Positions 34,318 to 43,787 of a stretch of DNA of 64,000 nt are shown piece after piece. Source of the DNA: Prorocentrum cordatum. Its lineage: Eukaryota > Sar > Dinophyceae > Prorocentrales > Prorocentraceae. The stretch covers positions 1,589,139 to 1,653,138 of the forward strand of contig CAUYUJ010019281.1 of NCBI GenBank assembly GCA_963575745.1, in the 5' to 3' direction. Each line of letters opens with the position of its first letter. The stretch's first letter is position 1. Under the pieces are notes generated by a model. The model saw nothing but the letters and a program-made list of their open reading frames with translations. It was not told the origin of the DNA and did not search any database. Made by a program: the position numbers and the translations under genes.

Positions 34318-35004
34318 GCGCATTCCAACGCCTGTTGAAGCACTCCCAGAAACGCGCCTTCCAACATCTGCTGAAGAAACATGCATGCCAACATCTGCTG
34401 AAGAAACTTGAATTCCCACGTCTGCTGAAGAAACTTGCATCGCAATATCTGCTGAAGCACTCCCAAAAACTTGCATTCCAACATCTGCTGAAGAAACCTG
34501 CATGCCAACATCTGCAGTAGAAACGTGCATTCCAACAGCTGCCGAAGAAACTGGCGCCCCAACATTTTGCCGAGGGGAAGACTTTGCCAAGCTTGCATAG
34601 GGATCTTCCGTCCTGGAACCACTCATTTCATGTTCCTCCTTTCCACAAATGGCATCAAAAAGATAAATCGTACTCCCTGCAGAGAAGCCCGAATGCGCGA
34701 GACCACATGAAGAAAATGCCGCCTCCTCCTCCTCCATATCGTCAAAAACAGCAGCTGAGCTACCCTCGGAAGTAGAACCGAGATATCGAAAATATCGGGG
34801 AGCATATATCTTCTGCACACAAACGCCCTGCCGCAACTCTGATCCATATTTAATATACCTCGGAGCCACAACTCTGAATTCCAATGCGCCAAACAATGAG
34901 ATCACGCGCGGCGTCTCTCTGGCTCGCTCCAATTCGGCGACTCTCTTTTGGAGCGTCCTCACTGTTGAGCAAAGCCAATTGACAACTTCTGAAGAAACGA
35001 CCAT
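32801..35004 (-). pseudogene. N2 repeat-rich protein, related to N1 (frameshifted)
   Basis: The ORF starts at ATG 35002-35004 and no known family is recognised. Seen in order: a helix-like start (VSSEVVNWLCSTVRTLQKRV), APRYFRY, an acidic patch, then many copies of a 9-residue repeat (SSADVGMQV type, 27-bp DNA repeats, 33930-34560), a unique region, and IRKYCFERP near the end. N1 has matching APRYYR and MKRYCFKR blocks. Two frame changes break it: one inside the 93-bp A-run (34224-34316), the other between 33063 and 33370. Between them the frame is open for over 1 kb. Function is unknown; being carried on an element with LINE-like ends, it may act with the element RNA. Confidence 0.6.
34224..34316 (+). 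repeat. 93-bp poly-A run inside the N2 coding repeat
   Basis: An uninterrupted A-run of 93 bases is flanked on both sides by the 27-bp coding repeat. The reading frames upstream and downstream of it differ by one, so a small length change would rejoin them. It could be a true slippage expansion or an assembly error. Confidence 0.9.
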
Positions 35005-35198
35005 ATGAGAACAAAGAGATACACAAATTCAAACCCGTAGCAAATTATCAGCAGCGGTAAGTACCCGAAGTTATTGGACGGCCCGCACACAAGATGCACA
35101 GTAAGAGGAACAAAAGGACACCTCACTGCACTATGCAGCTCGAGACGAGGGGGACCCCAGCGGTGAGGCCAGGCTAAGCAGGAGGTAAGCTCTGCCCG

Positions 35199-35840
35199 AC
35201 CTGGTCACCGCCGGGAACCTCGTAGAGCTCTTTGCACGCGTAATAGATTCAAAGCAAACAGCTTATTGGAGCATTTCTAGATAAACGTCGAATTTTCATT
35301 TTTAGTTGTCAACTTCATGTCGGTTGCTCCTAATTTTCCGATGGTAAAACTGGCTCTAGAGAGCTGAGCTGCTCTAGGAACAAATTTTATGTTCCAATGC
35401 TCGGCGTAAAAATCTGCTTTCTCGGAATGAATGGTCAAATATCTTTTAAATATCGGCAAAACCGACCCAACTGGGAACCGGCGGTAAACCGTCAACCTGG
35501 TCACTGCCGGGAACCTCGTAGAGCTCTTTTCTTGCACGGCGATCGTCGGAACACATGAAGAAAGCTTCTGGAGCGAGAAACGAAAAACTCGAAAAATCAC
35601 GTTTTTCTGTTTTTATCCAATGTCGGTTCCTCCAAGTGTTCTGAAAATAATACTGCACCTACGGACCTGAGAATTTGACTGGCAGACGCGGCATAACCCA
35701 CTACAGGTGCGAAAATACTGGTTTCACAAAAAAAAAAATAAATGGTCAAATATCTTTCAAATCTTAGCAAAACCGACCCACATGTGACACATTGTCTCTT
35801 TTGGTCGGGTCGCCCAACTAGCTCCACCCCGCGCCGGAAC
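35199..35840 (-). repeat. beta-type elements between N2 and LINE E
   Basis: The right half of the N2 host hairpin and its beta body (35199-35465) are followed by a further beta copy from hairpin 35470-35505 to about 35838, cut by the H7 hairpin. The body motif ACTGGCAGACGCGGCATAAC is at 35671. Confidence 0.58.
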
Positions 35841-35912
35841 TGGGCGCCGGCGGTAAACCGTCAACCTTTCTTTTGCTTTGCTCGGAGCCCACAGGGACAG
35901 GGGAGCCCCCGC

Positions 35913-38900
35913 TCAGGATTCAGGTCCGCAGCAGAGGAGCAGCAGGTGCTCGACACCTTCAGCGAGGCGCTTGCTGGCCAAGAGCTCAGCTTGACTAACC
36001 GTGCAGGTCGGCGGGATGGCGGCAGCCTCGGAGGCTATGTTGAATAGCCAAGAGCCTTGAGAGTGTTGAAGAGCAGGGAGGGGGAGCACGAATAAGTCAA
36101 TGACCCAACCAATGCCAACACCGTGGGAGGAACGACCACCATCGAAGTAGCCGCGAATCCCCTTTATTTGTTCCCTTCTGAGAGTATGAATGTACGGGTC
36201 GAAAGTACGATGGTTCTGGCCCGTGCGGGCCTTCCAAGTTTCAGCATCAGCACGCTCATTTCCCTCACGATAAAACCACTTCCAAGGATCTAAACCCCAA
36301 GACGGCGGCCTCAGATTCACGCGGTAGTTCAAGTGTAATCTGTATAATATACTTTGAATGTGTGCAATGGTCTCACAATACACTTCCGTCGTACATACAT
36401 ATTGTCCCACCAGCCAGTTCACTACCACCTGGGAGTCACCACAGAGCTCGACGGGAATCCCTTCAGCCTCGTAGTTCCAGACGCTGGCATTCTCGAAGTT
36501 ATAGGCGAGCCGCTTTGCAATCTCATTATTTCTCTCCTCCGTCCCCTCCACCTCCTCCTCGTCGTTTTTCGGCCTCCAGGGTTTTGGTTCAGGCAGGTGA
36601 GCATTTTCTAAAACATGTTGCAGGTCCAACTCCGAAAGCAAAGTACGGAAAAAAACATCTCCACCCTGCCTGAGTCCACTCAAGAGTATCATACCAAGCA
36701 TCTCCACCCACCGTTTCAAATGGCAAGCCCCACGGACGAAGTCCCACCGTTTTTCCACCTTCCCTTCGACGTGTAAAGGATCCTGCTTCCTGCGAGTTAT
36801 ATGTGCGAATAACGGCATCCATCTGCTGAGTCCGGCATGCATCATCGTGTAGCGGGCCTGCAAGAACGGGTCATCCGCACTCGCCCCCACCATATCACTT
36901 CGAAACCTTCTTCGCATGGCAGCTGGCGCTGGTGTAGGGGCTGATGATGATGATGGCGTAGATGATGTGGGAGCATTCCTGCTCCTTTTGGCAGCAGCAC
37001 GGGACGCCTGAGAGATAAGCCGTCGTCGGTTCTGACTCGTGGCGCTGTTCTCCTGACCCTCTGGCAGAGCAACGGTGAGGTCCCCTCGGGCAGTAAGGAC
37101 AGGGGCCACAATAACAGTCACCCTCCGTCGTTTCAGATCTCTGGTCAGCGGTACAGCAGCACCCGCATTCAAAGACATCGAACCCGTGGTAATCGGTACG
37201 ACCGCACCCGCATTCTGAGACATCAAATCCGTGGTAATCGGTACAGTAGCACCCGCATTCTGGGACATCCCATCCATATCAAGAGACACTGCACCACCCA
37301 TTTCCATTGGATCAATTGTATTCTGGACGTCATCAGCTTGGCGGATCCCGTTTTGAGCAGTTGTCGTCGCCACATCCTTTGCCCAACTCCACTGTTTGAA
37401 AAGAAAGAGCTGAACCGCACTCGGCATCTGAGCTGTCCTGAGTGCTTTCCGCCCCGTCAAGTACACGCTCTGGTAAAACTGTGGCCAACTCTCAGTGTCA
37501 CGTTTCCGTCTCCATACCATCTTCGAAAGTAAGCGGCCTTCAAACGCATGAATCGATTCAATAGCATTTTTGTCAGCTGTCATCCCTTCCACTGCAAACA
37601 ATAATCGGCTTCTTACACGTGAGTCGTATCGCCGCAATCTTTTCTTCAACTTAATACCCTGGCACATGTAATACTTCTTATCCTGCCAAAACGCCTTTTG
37701 TGCGAGAGAAACCCGATGATGTAAGTCCTCATGTTGTCGCATGCTGTTTTCAAGAATCGTGCCAAGTATTTCCAAACGATCTGTCTGCTGCAACGTTATA
37801 GTCACTCTCTGACGCTTATCCTGGGAATTCGGCAACGCAAAAGAGACATCCAAACTCTCGGTCCCAGGCTCATCGTAGCCAAAGCGAATAAACTGCAAGC
37901 TACTCGGTTTCCATCTGTACTTCCTGTGATAAAGTGGGACACTGATCTCCGCAATCACGGTCGTCAACTCACTCTGATCTCTGGCACACAACAGAACATT
38001 GTCGGCCCAAATAGCATGTGTAAGATGACGAGTACCTGCCTGCTGCGTCAACTGCACTCCCATCCCCCGCTCCTGCCAACTCAAGACCACAGAACGGAAC
38101 ATGAGCACACTCTCACACAGCCAAAAGAGCGGAGCCTCAACACTACCTGTGCGGATACAACTATCCCAAGCTATGTCCGAGACATCCACCTGCTGGAAAG
38201 ATAAATCGGCCCCGTTCTCAGCTAGGCCCTCCATGAGCGCATAACTAAGTTCAGGTGGAAACTTCAACTCCTCCAGGCAGTCAGCAACGTCTGCCACCTG
38301 TACGTTATCAAAAGCACGAAACACGTCTAAGCTCGCCGTGTGCATACAATATGACTTCCCCCATTCCGTCGCGTGCTGAGCAACTCTCTTCAAACCACCA
38401 GTAATCTCGTGTGTCCGTCTTCCAGCAACAAACCCGAAGAGCATGACCTCGGGGGCAACACTCCGTTTGAGATGGTCCACGGCCAACAAGGTGAGACATG
38501 ACATATACCATTTTGACAGGCAAGATAATAATGATAAAGCTCGTGTGTCATTGAATTCGCAAGTCTTCACAGACTTCGGCATCAGCTGTATACATATATG
38601 GCGCCATGCTGTGGGTGTGCAATACTCGCGCATAAACAGCTGCTGAAAGCACCGCAAGACTTGAAGACAACCTGACCAAGGGATGTGCTTAAGCATGGAG
38701 ACGCTGATGTTGTCCTTACCTACGGCCTTTCCTGAACGAAGACGAGACCTAGCACGCATGAGCAGGCCGATATCGATAGGCTGGTACCCCTGCACATTCA
38801 CCTCCTGCAACCTCTTCCTCATCTCCTCCAGCTTACTGTTTGTGCGTGCACGCTCATGTTCATCAGTATACATGGCCAGACCGTGCGCTCTGAGGGCCTT

Positions 38901-40274
38901 CTCCCACTTAGACTTGTCCCAAGTGAGCACTCCCTCGACTTTGAGCGTCTTAAGGTATGTTCGATGCTGTAGACCTGGACGGAACTCATACTCCAAGATA
39001 TTCCTCCCATGCTTCCTCCTCTCATATCTGTACCTCCTCCTCGCCTTCTTGAACTCCTCCTCCGTGCATTCACCCTTATTTCTTTTCCTCCTCATCTCAA
39101 GTGCGGCCTCCCGAGCGGCAACATACTGCTCAGAAACTGTCGGGGTAAGGTCTGCTTTGGTGGGGACCTCGCCGATTTCCTCACAGGGCTGTCGAATCAT
39201 GTCACCTAGCTCCGTGGGCGAGAGACCCGTATGTCCACTCCAATCGGTCTGTTCTGTCTGGCTGTTGCCAGACACCAGGGCTGCATCAACCGCATAGCGC
39301 AAAAGAGGTACACGATGAGACTGAACATGCCAACGTGTGTTGCGGACAGGATTGGGACGCACAACTCGACGGGGCAAGACACGAGCAGGGATACGCAAGT
39401 GCAACAGACCATGATCACTCCAAAAACTCGAGGCCGAGCTCCCAGACATATGTGCTGCCCCCGGCTATGGCCACAAGACGGAGACCTCAGGAGCTCCCCA
39501 AGACGAAGGTACACCTATGTAGTCATAGACGTGAGAGTACTGCTGTTCTTGAGGTAGGTGCCTGTAGTGAGCCCATTTTGCAGAGCGCCAGGTAGGGAGC
39601 CTCGTAGGGTTGAAAGTGTTGGCCAACTGGAGGCCCAGGGTGCCAATAGTGAAAGTAAGAGCCTCACTGAGTTCCAAAGCAAACTCCTTAGATCGCCTCT
39701 GAAATCCGCCATCCCTCGTACGAGGGACAATAGGCACACCAACAACACTAGGACCCGAGACAGCCTGAGACATGTGGAAAACCTGAGGCTCAACCTCAAC
39801 ATTAGCATCGGTTCCTAAAACAACATCCTGAATTCGAAACTGCTTTTTCAATCTGGCAACATTGAGCGCTGTATCCCTCAGCACTTCTTGGTATACACTA
39901 AGCGTACGCAAAAACTGCTCACGAGACTTTCCATGCAAATACTTATGCGGCAAGTAAAGAGAGAGAAAGATGACATTAGAACAAACAACGGCAACCCAAC
40001 GGTCGCCTCTGGCCTCGCGTTGGACATCGTCCTTCCAAACACCACGGAGGCCCACGCACGCTCGCTCACAAGAGGAGCGACAAAGATTCCAACCGTGTTC
40101 CTCAGCAACACGATCGGAGACAAACTGGCACTCTTGAAGGAGAATCACATTGCTTGAATTGAAGACCTGGGCGAAAATCTCGTGGCATTGTGCAACCCCT
40201 AGCAAACGAACGTTCCAGCTGAAAATTGAGCGATCAACCTCAGCCAATTGTTCGTGCCACTTGCCAGGGCACCG
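35913..40274 (-). CDS. LINE E ORF2: EEP endonuclease, RT, circularly permuted RNase H
   Basis: ORF2 follows the ORF1 TGA in the same frame without an ATG. Endonuclease motifs: FSWNVR, LLQE, TDANVE, VYDYI, then SDHGLL. A TAG at 39465-39467 separates SDH from the rest. After it come 1178 open codons. Residues counted from 39449: RT motif A SLDVFRAFD (D375, D381), motif B RTGSVEAP (433-440), motif C WADN (481-484). A Pro/Ser-rich linker carries three ~15-residue repeats (MSQNAGAxVPITT, 728-769). RNase H motifs run GDSQ (D1005), EGNERAD (D1068), FDGGRSSHGVGIGW (D1103), SQAELLASK (E1155), and the protein ends 23 residues later. In ordinary RNase H the last two come first. All four acidic residues are present. 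The product would copy and insert the element by target-primed reverse transcription; TAG readthrough would be needed for a whole enzyme. Confidence 0.9.
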
Positions 40275-41447
40275 TCAACTCATGAGATCAGCTTTGAAAT
40301 CCCCCAGTTTGAAGTTTGGATCGACTTCCTTGATCATATCCTCATGAATCTTCCAACCCACTGCACGATCAGGCTTCCATGAGGCAACACACTGTCCCTT
40401 TTGCAGCTGCTGCTCGGACGGGTAAGCCCAAAGAAACGTGGCTGGGGGTCCATATTTCTCAACCTTTACAAAGGCGCTGGCACACGAACGATGCTTATAA
40501 AATAGGGCCTTGAATTTGCCAGCAGCTTTGATGTGCGGTTCTTGCCACGGAGAGGCCTCCACAGTAACCGTGATCCTTTCATCACAGATGTGGTTATACG
40601 TGGTCGCATCGTGTGGATCCTCAAAGATGGCTTTCTGCTCGAAACATTGAATGGACGCTTTGCGAAAATCCCACATCATATCCTTCGTCGCCGTGGCCTT
40701 GAAGCATATCTTGAGCTGATAACATCCCATGGGGTTCTTACTGTTCTCATCATTCGTTTTTATCTCATCCACGTGCGCCAAGCAATTCGCTTTTTGAAAT
40801 AGAGTCGCAAGGAGGCGCTGGGCCACCGCTCCAGGGAGTAAAGCCTTGGATCGTTGATGAAGCTCTTCTGACGCTGTGCGTGCCCATCCTTTTATAGTTA
40901 TCATCGTTGGTTGAAATGTTGGCCTCGGACCCTTGAAGCCAAACTCCCCACGGGCACCCTGGAACTGGAAGCCAGGATTCCCCGACCCAGTCCCACGTGA
41001 TGAAGCAACTGTTGAGGCATCGGCATTCGTTTTACTTTGGAGGGCTTCTAACTGTCTCTGCTGTGACTGCACCTGTGCATTGAGGCGTTGCAAATCGGTA
41101 CTGTGTTCTTCCAACTTCAATTTGATCGGCGCAACTTCACCTTGCATAATAGACTGGAAATTCTCCTTTTGTGTGGCAAACTTCGAATCGAGCAGCTGCG
41201 AGAGTGCAGCCAACTGAGGATTGAGCTGCTGTTGTTGTTGTTGAATCAATGCCTGCTCACGCTGCTGCCGTGCCAACTCACTCTGACGACGACGTTTAGC
41301 ATCCTTTTCTTCCTCCAAAAGTCCACCTGCTGCTCCCACTGCTGCATCCAAGAGACCTGGCGGTATACCCCCACGGATCTTGCTATGAAGATCATCCCCT
41401 CCCATACCTTCGATATCCAACTCCTCTTCTTTCGTAATTTCCTCCAT
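40275..41447 (-). CDS. LINE E ORF1 protein
   Basis: The CDS is 390 codons from ATG 41445-41447 (MEEITKEEELDIEG) to TGA 40275-40277. It has an acidic N terminus, a Gln-rich coiled-coil-like region (residues about 45-130, EREQALIQQQQQQLN-like and VQSQQRQLEALQSK), then the conserved ORF1 block MITIKGWA, CYQLKICFKATATKDMMWDFRK, and a C-terminal region with WAYP also found in A. No CCHC zinc knuckle is seen. It is probably the RNA-binding component of the element particle, inferred from position and the coiled-coil layout. After the stop the frame continues directly into ORF2. Confidence 0.8.
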   Translation of the reverse strand: MEEITKEEELDIEGMGGDDLHSKIRGGIPPGLLDAAVGAAGGLLEEEKDAKRRRQSELARQQREQALIQQQQQQLNPQLAALSQLLDSKFATQKENFQSIMQGEVAPIKLKLEEHSTDLQRLNAQVQSQQRQLEALQSKTNADASTVASSRGTGSGNPGFQFQGARGEFGFKGPRPTFQPTMITIKGWARTASEELHQRSKALLPGAVAQRLLATLFQKANCLAHVDEIKTNDENSKNPMGCYQLKICFKATATKDMMWDFRKASIQCFEQKAIFEDPHDATTYNHICDERITVTVEASPWQEPHIKAAGKFKALFYKHRSCASAFVKVEKYGPPATFLWAYPSEQQLQKGQCVASWKPDRAVGWKIHEDMIKEVDPNFKLGDFKADLMS

Positions 41448-41726
41448 AACTGCAATGTGAAAGAGAAGGAGGCAAGGAGACAAAGTACAAGTACAACTGA
41501 AAAGATTGCCACAACCAATGCGAATCTGCTATCTGTAACGCGTCCTGAGTGCACAACAAGATTCAGCTGATTGAAAACTGGCAAGAGGGAAGCTATGAAG
41601 CCCACTCCCCAAGGGGCTTGATGCGTGCATGCCCTCGCAACGTAAGCGAAACAGAACTTTGCTGGCGTAGGGGCTCTAAACTGGAGGCGAGGTCCAGGCA
41701 GAGTTTAAAACCCCTGTCGGCTGCGC

Positions 41727-41777
41727 TGAGCAACCACGCCTTGAGCAACCACGCCTTGAGCAACCACGCCTGAGCAA
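41727..41777 (-). repeat. 5' terminal 15-bp direct repeats of LINE E
   Basis: TGAGCAACCACGCCT is present three times in a row, followed by a partial fourth (TGAGCAAT) ending at the insertion junction. Confidence 0.85.
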
Positions 41778-41778
41778 T

Positions 41779-43175
41779 CTTTCTTACCGCCGGGAGACTC
41801 GTAGAGCTTCCTTATCATATATTATGTCCAAAGAAGTAGCAGGGGGCGAATATTTTTCAGTCCGAGCGCTGATAGCAGACTGATCTCAGGCGTCTAGATA
41901 CTATTGCCGCTGATAATTCCCTTCCCATTGTTGTGCTGAACAGATCCAGCCGAGCGGCGCCTCATGATTTCCATCTCAATTATGTGCCAAAGAGCTCTCA
42001 AGTTAGGTGAAGAAATTCACCGTCATTTCGAAGATTAATCGGTCCAATACGAATAGTTTGGCAACCTAGCTCGAGTCGCAGACTGAGTTCAGAGCTATGG
42101 ATGTTTCAGACGAACGCGCAGGTGATTCTGAATCGATTATGTGTGCGCACAAGCTCTGTAGCTATGCTAAAGCTCGAGTTAAGTACAGAACACCGACAGC
42201 GCCTGTTTAGAGCACTCGAAGAATACAAATGGTTTCGCGGACCTGGCTCGAGTAGCAGACCTAGGCCAGACCTCTCGATGCAACAGACAAGCGCGCCTGA
42301 TGATTCTGAATCGGTTTCTGTGAGTACCAGCTCTAAAGCGTTTCTACACCCCGAGTTAAGTACTGAAAACCGACAGCACCTGTCAAGATGACTCGAAGAA
42401 TACGAATAGTTCTGGTAGCAGACCGAGTTCAGACCTCTAGATGTAACTGACGAACGCGCGGGATGATTCTGAATCGGTTACGTATGCGTATCAGCTCTAT
42501 AGCTCCTCTACAGCTCGAATTAAACACCGAAAATCGACAGCTTCTGCCCGCAAAATTCGTGGAATACGAATAACTTCGCGACCTAGCTCGAGTAGTAGGC
42601 CGAGTTCAGACCCTAGATGCTAGAGACAGACGCGCCTGATGATTATGAATTGCTGTCTGTGAATACCAGCTCTGTAGCTCTCCTACAGCCCGAGTTAAGT
42701 GCAGAAAACCGACAGCACCTGCCAAGATGACTCGAATTATCAAATAGTTTTGCGAACCTAGCTCGAGTAGCAGACCGAGTTCAGACCTCTAGATGCCACT
42801 GACGAACGCGCATAATGATTCGAAATCGGTCTCTGTAAGTATCAGCTCTGTAGCTGCTCTACAGCTCGAATTAAGTACAAGACAAAAATTCAACGCGTGT
42901 CAAGATGACTCGAAACGGCCGATCCCGCCGCAACGCTTTTCGGCAGTAAAAGGTACCCGATCGAGCTGAGATCAAGATGGCGAGCGGGAATAAGATCGAA
43001 TATGGTGTGAAAAATACTAGAGCTCAAACGAATTGTTGAATTTCGAGAACAGCATTTTTCAACCGACCAAAAGTCACCAAAAGGTCCGTCGATATTTTTG
43101 TTGCCAACTAGCTCTCCAGCGCCCCGGAATTACTCTTAAGCTTCCAGCAACTAGCTAAGGGAAGCTCTACGATTT
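41779..43175 (-). mobile_element. H7: Helentron-like element split by LINE E
   Basis: Together with 35839-35872 this makes one H element whose hairpin loop holds LINE E. It has GACTCGTAGAGCTTCC (41797-41812), five to six ~180-bp units, the conserved block from CGGCCGATCCCGCC, and GGAAGCTCTACGATTTA at its 5' end (43159-43175). Confidence 0.72.
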
Positions 43176-43587
43176 ATTCCTCTAGCTCATCTTGCCGAAG
43201 AGGTCTACGAAATAAGTTGTCACATTGTCTCTTCTGGTCGGGTCGGCCAACTAGTTCCACCCCGCGCCGGAATTCCTCTAGCTCATCGATGACGAAGAGC
43301 TCTACGAGGTATTGTCCTCCCCGGCTGTCTCACTTGGTAGCGTCCACTTGGTAGCGCCCAAAACCCGGAGAGCGAAGAGATCCTCGGGGACGGGAAATCT
43401 TTCCTGGAGAGCTCTGGGGGGCTCGCCTGCAGCGCTTCGCAAGCGCTGCCAGGAACGCTTCCACGCGTGCCTGCACGCGTGCAGGCACGCGTGGACGCGT
43501 GCCGGAAGCGCTCCCGGACCAGCTGCCGGGTCCGGCGAACTGCTGCGGCGGACTGGGCGCCGGCGGTAAACCGTCAACCTGGTTTTT
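43176..43587. repeat. beta 5' ends, GC-rich palindrome region, hairpin
   Basis: 43176-43315 holds beta-type 5' ends (GAGCTCTACGAGGTA). 43316-43552 is unlike the rest: GC-rich with strong palindromes at 43429-43449 and 43461-43494. 43553-43587 is the left half of a terminal hairpin hosting the small insert that follows. No gene is seen. Confidence 0.55.
43461..43494. repeat. Perfect 34-bp palindrome with ACGCGT repeats
   Basis: The 34 bases read the same on both strands and contain three ACGCGT sites. Partly matching flanks (AACGCTTCC and GGAAGCGCT) extend the symmetry. A second hairpin, GCAGCGCTT/AAGCGCTGC with a 3-nt loop, lies just upstream at 43429-43449. Confidence 0.9.
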
Positions 43588-43787
43588 TGAGTTTGAGTCA
43601 GGGCGCGGACAGCTGTGACAGCTGAGCCCTAAGACTCCCAAACGGAGCACAGGGTAGCTAGAGAAGGCACCTCTTATCATCACACTGCCGAGCCACTGAG
43701 GCATAGGCATCGGAATAGGATGCAGGAACAAGGAAAAGGATGCAGCACAACATGTGAGAATGCAAAGGTGTTGGAACAGGCTAGAGC
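43588..43787 (-). mobile_element. N3: short 3' end of an unassigned retroelement
   Basis: About 200 bp in the loop position of a hairpin (left half CCGTCAACCTGG). In element sense the 3' end is A-rich (AAACTCAAAAAA), with a hairpin near it (CAGCTGT/ACAGCTG). The right side passes directly into beta sequence at GAGCTCTTTTCTTG with the right hairpin half missing. The internal sequence matches no other LINE here. Confidence 0.45.

Larger units (their letters stand above)
31987..35198 (-). mobile_element. N2: protein-coding non-autonomous retroelement
   Basis: The element lies in the loop of a beta hairpin with ACCTGGT at both sides (31980-31986 and 35199-35205). Its 3' end has the hairpin 32006-32035 and the tail GCAAAAGAC repeated twice. 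Its 5' end has the CTGCA/TGCAG hairpin (35126-35138). Both ends match the D family in kind, but there is no endonuclease, RT or RNase H inside. The 3' UTR contains several copies of AACAGCGAAGCTGTACAG, also found in D, D2, F and N1. Confidence 0.8.
35873..41778 (-). mobile_element. LINE E, full-length and best preserved
   Basis: The 5.9-kb element sits in the loop of the H7 terminal hairpin, flanked by identical CTTTCTT at 35866-35872 and 41779-41785. Ten or so unoccupied hairpins with the same loop occur in this window (for example 20373, 28677, 46909). The 5' end has three direct copies of TGAGCAACCACGCCT (41727-41775). The 3' tail is A-rich (GAGCAAAGCAAAA in element sense). ORF1, endonuclease, RT and RNase H form one reading frame from 41447 to 35913 with only two internal stop codons. 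Confidence 0.92.

Noticed and set aside
33893-34520. Plus-strand frames with Lys runs
   Set aside because: The runs come from the poly-A tract and the frames are antisense to the N2 repeat protein.
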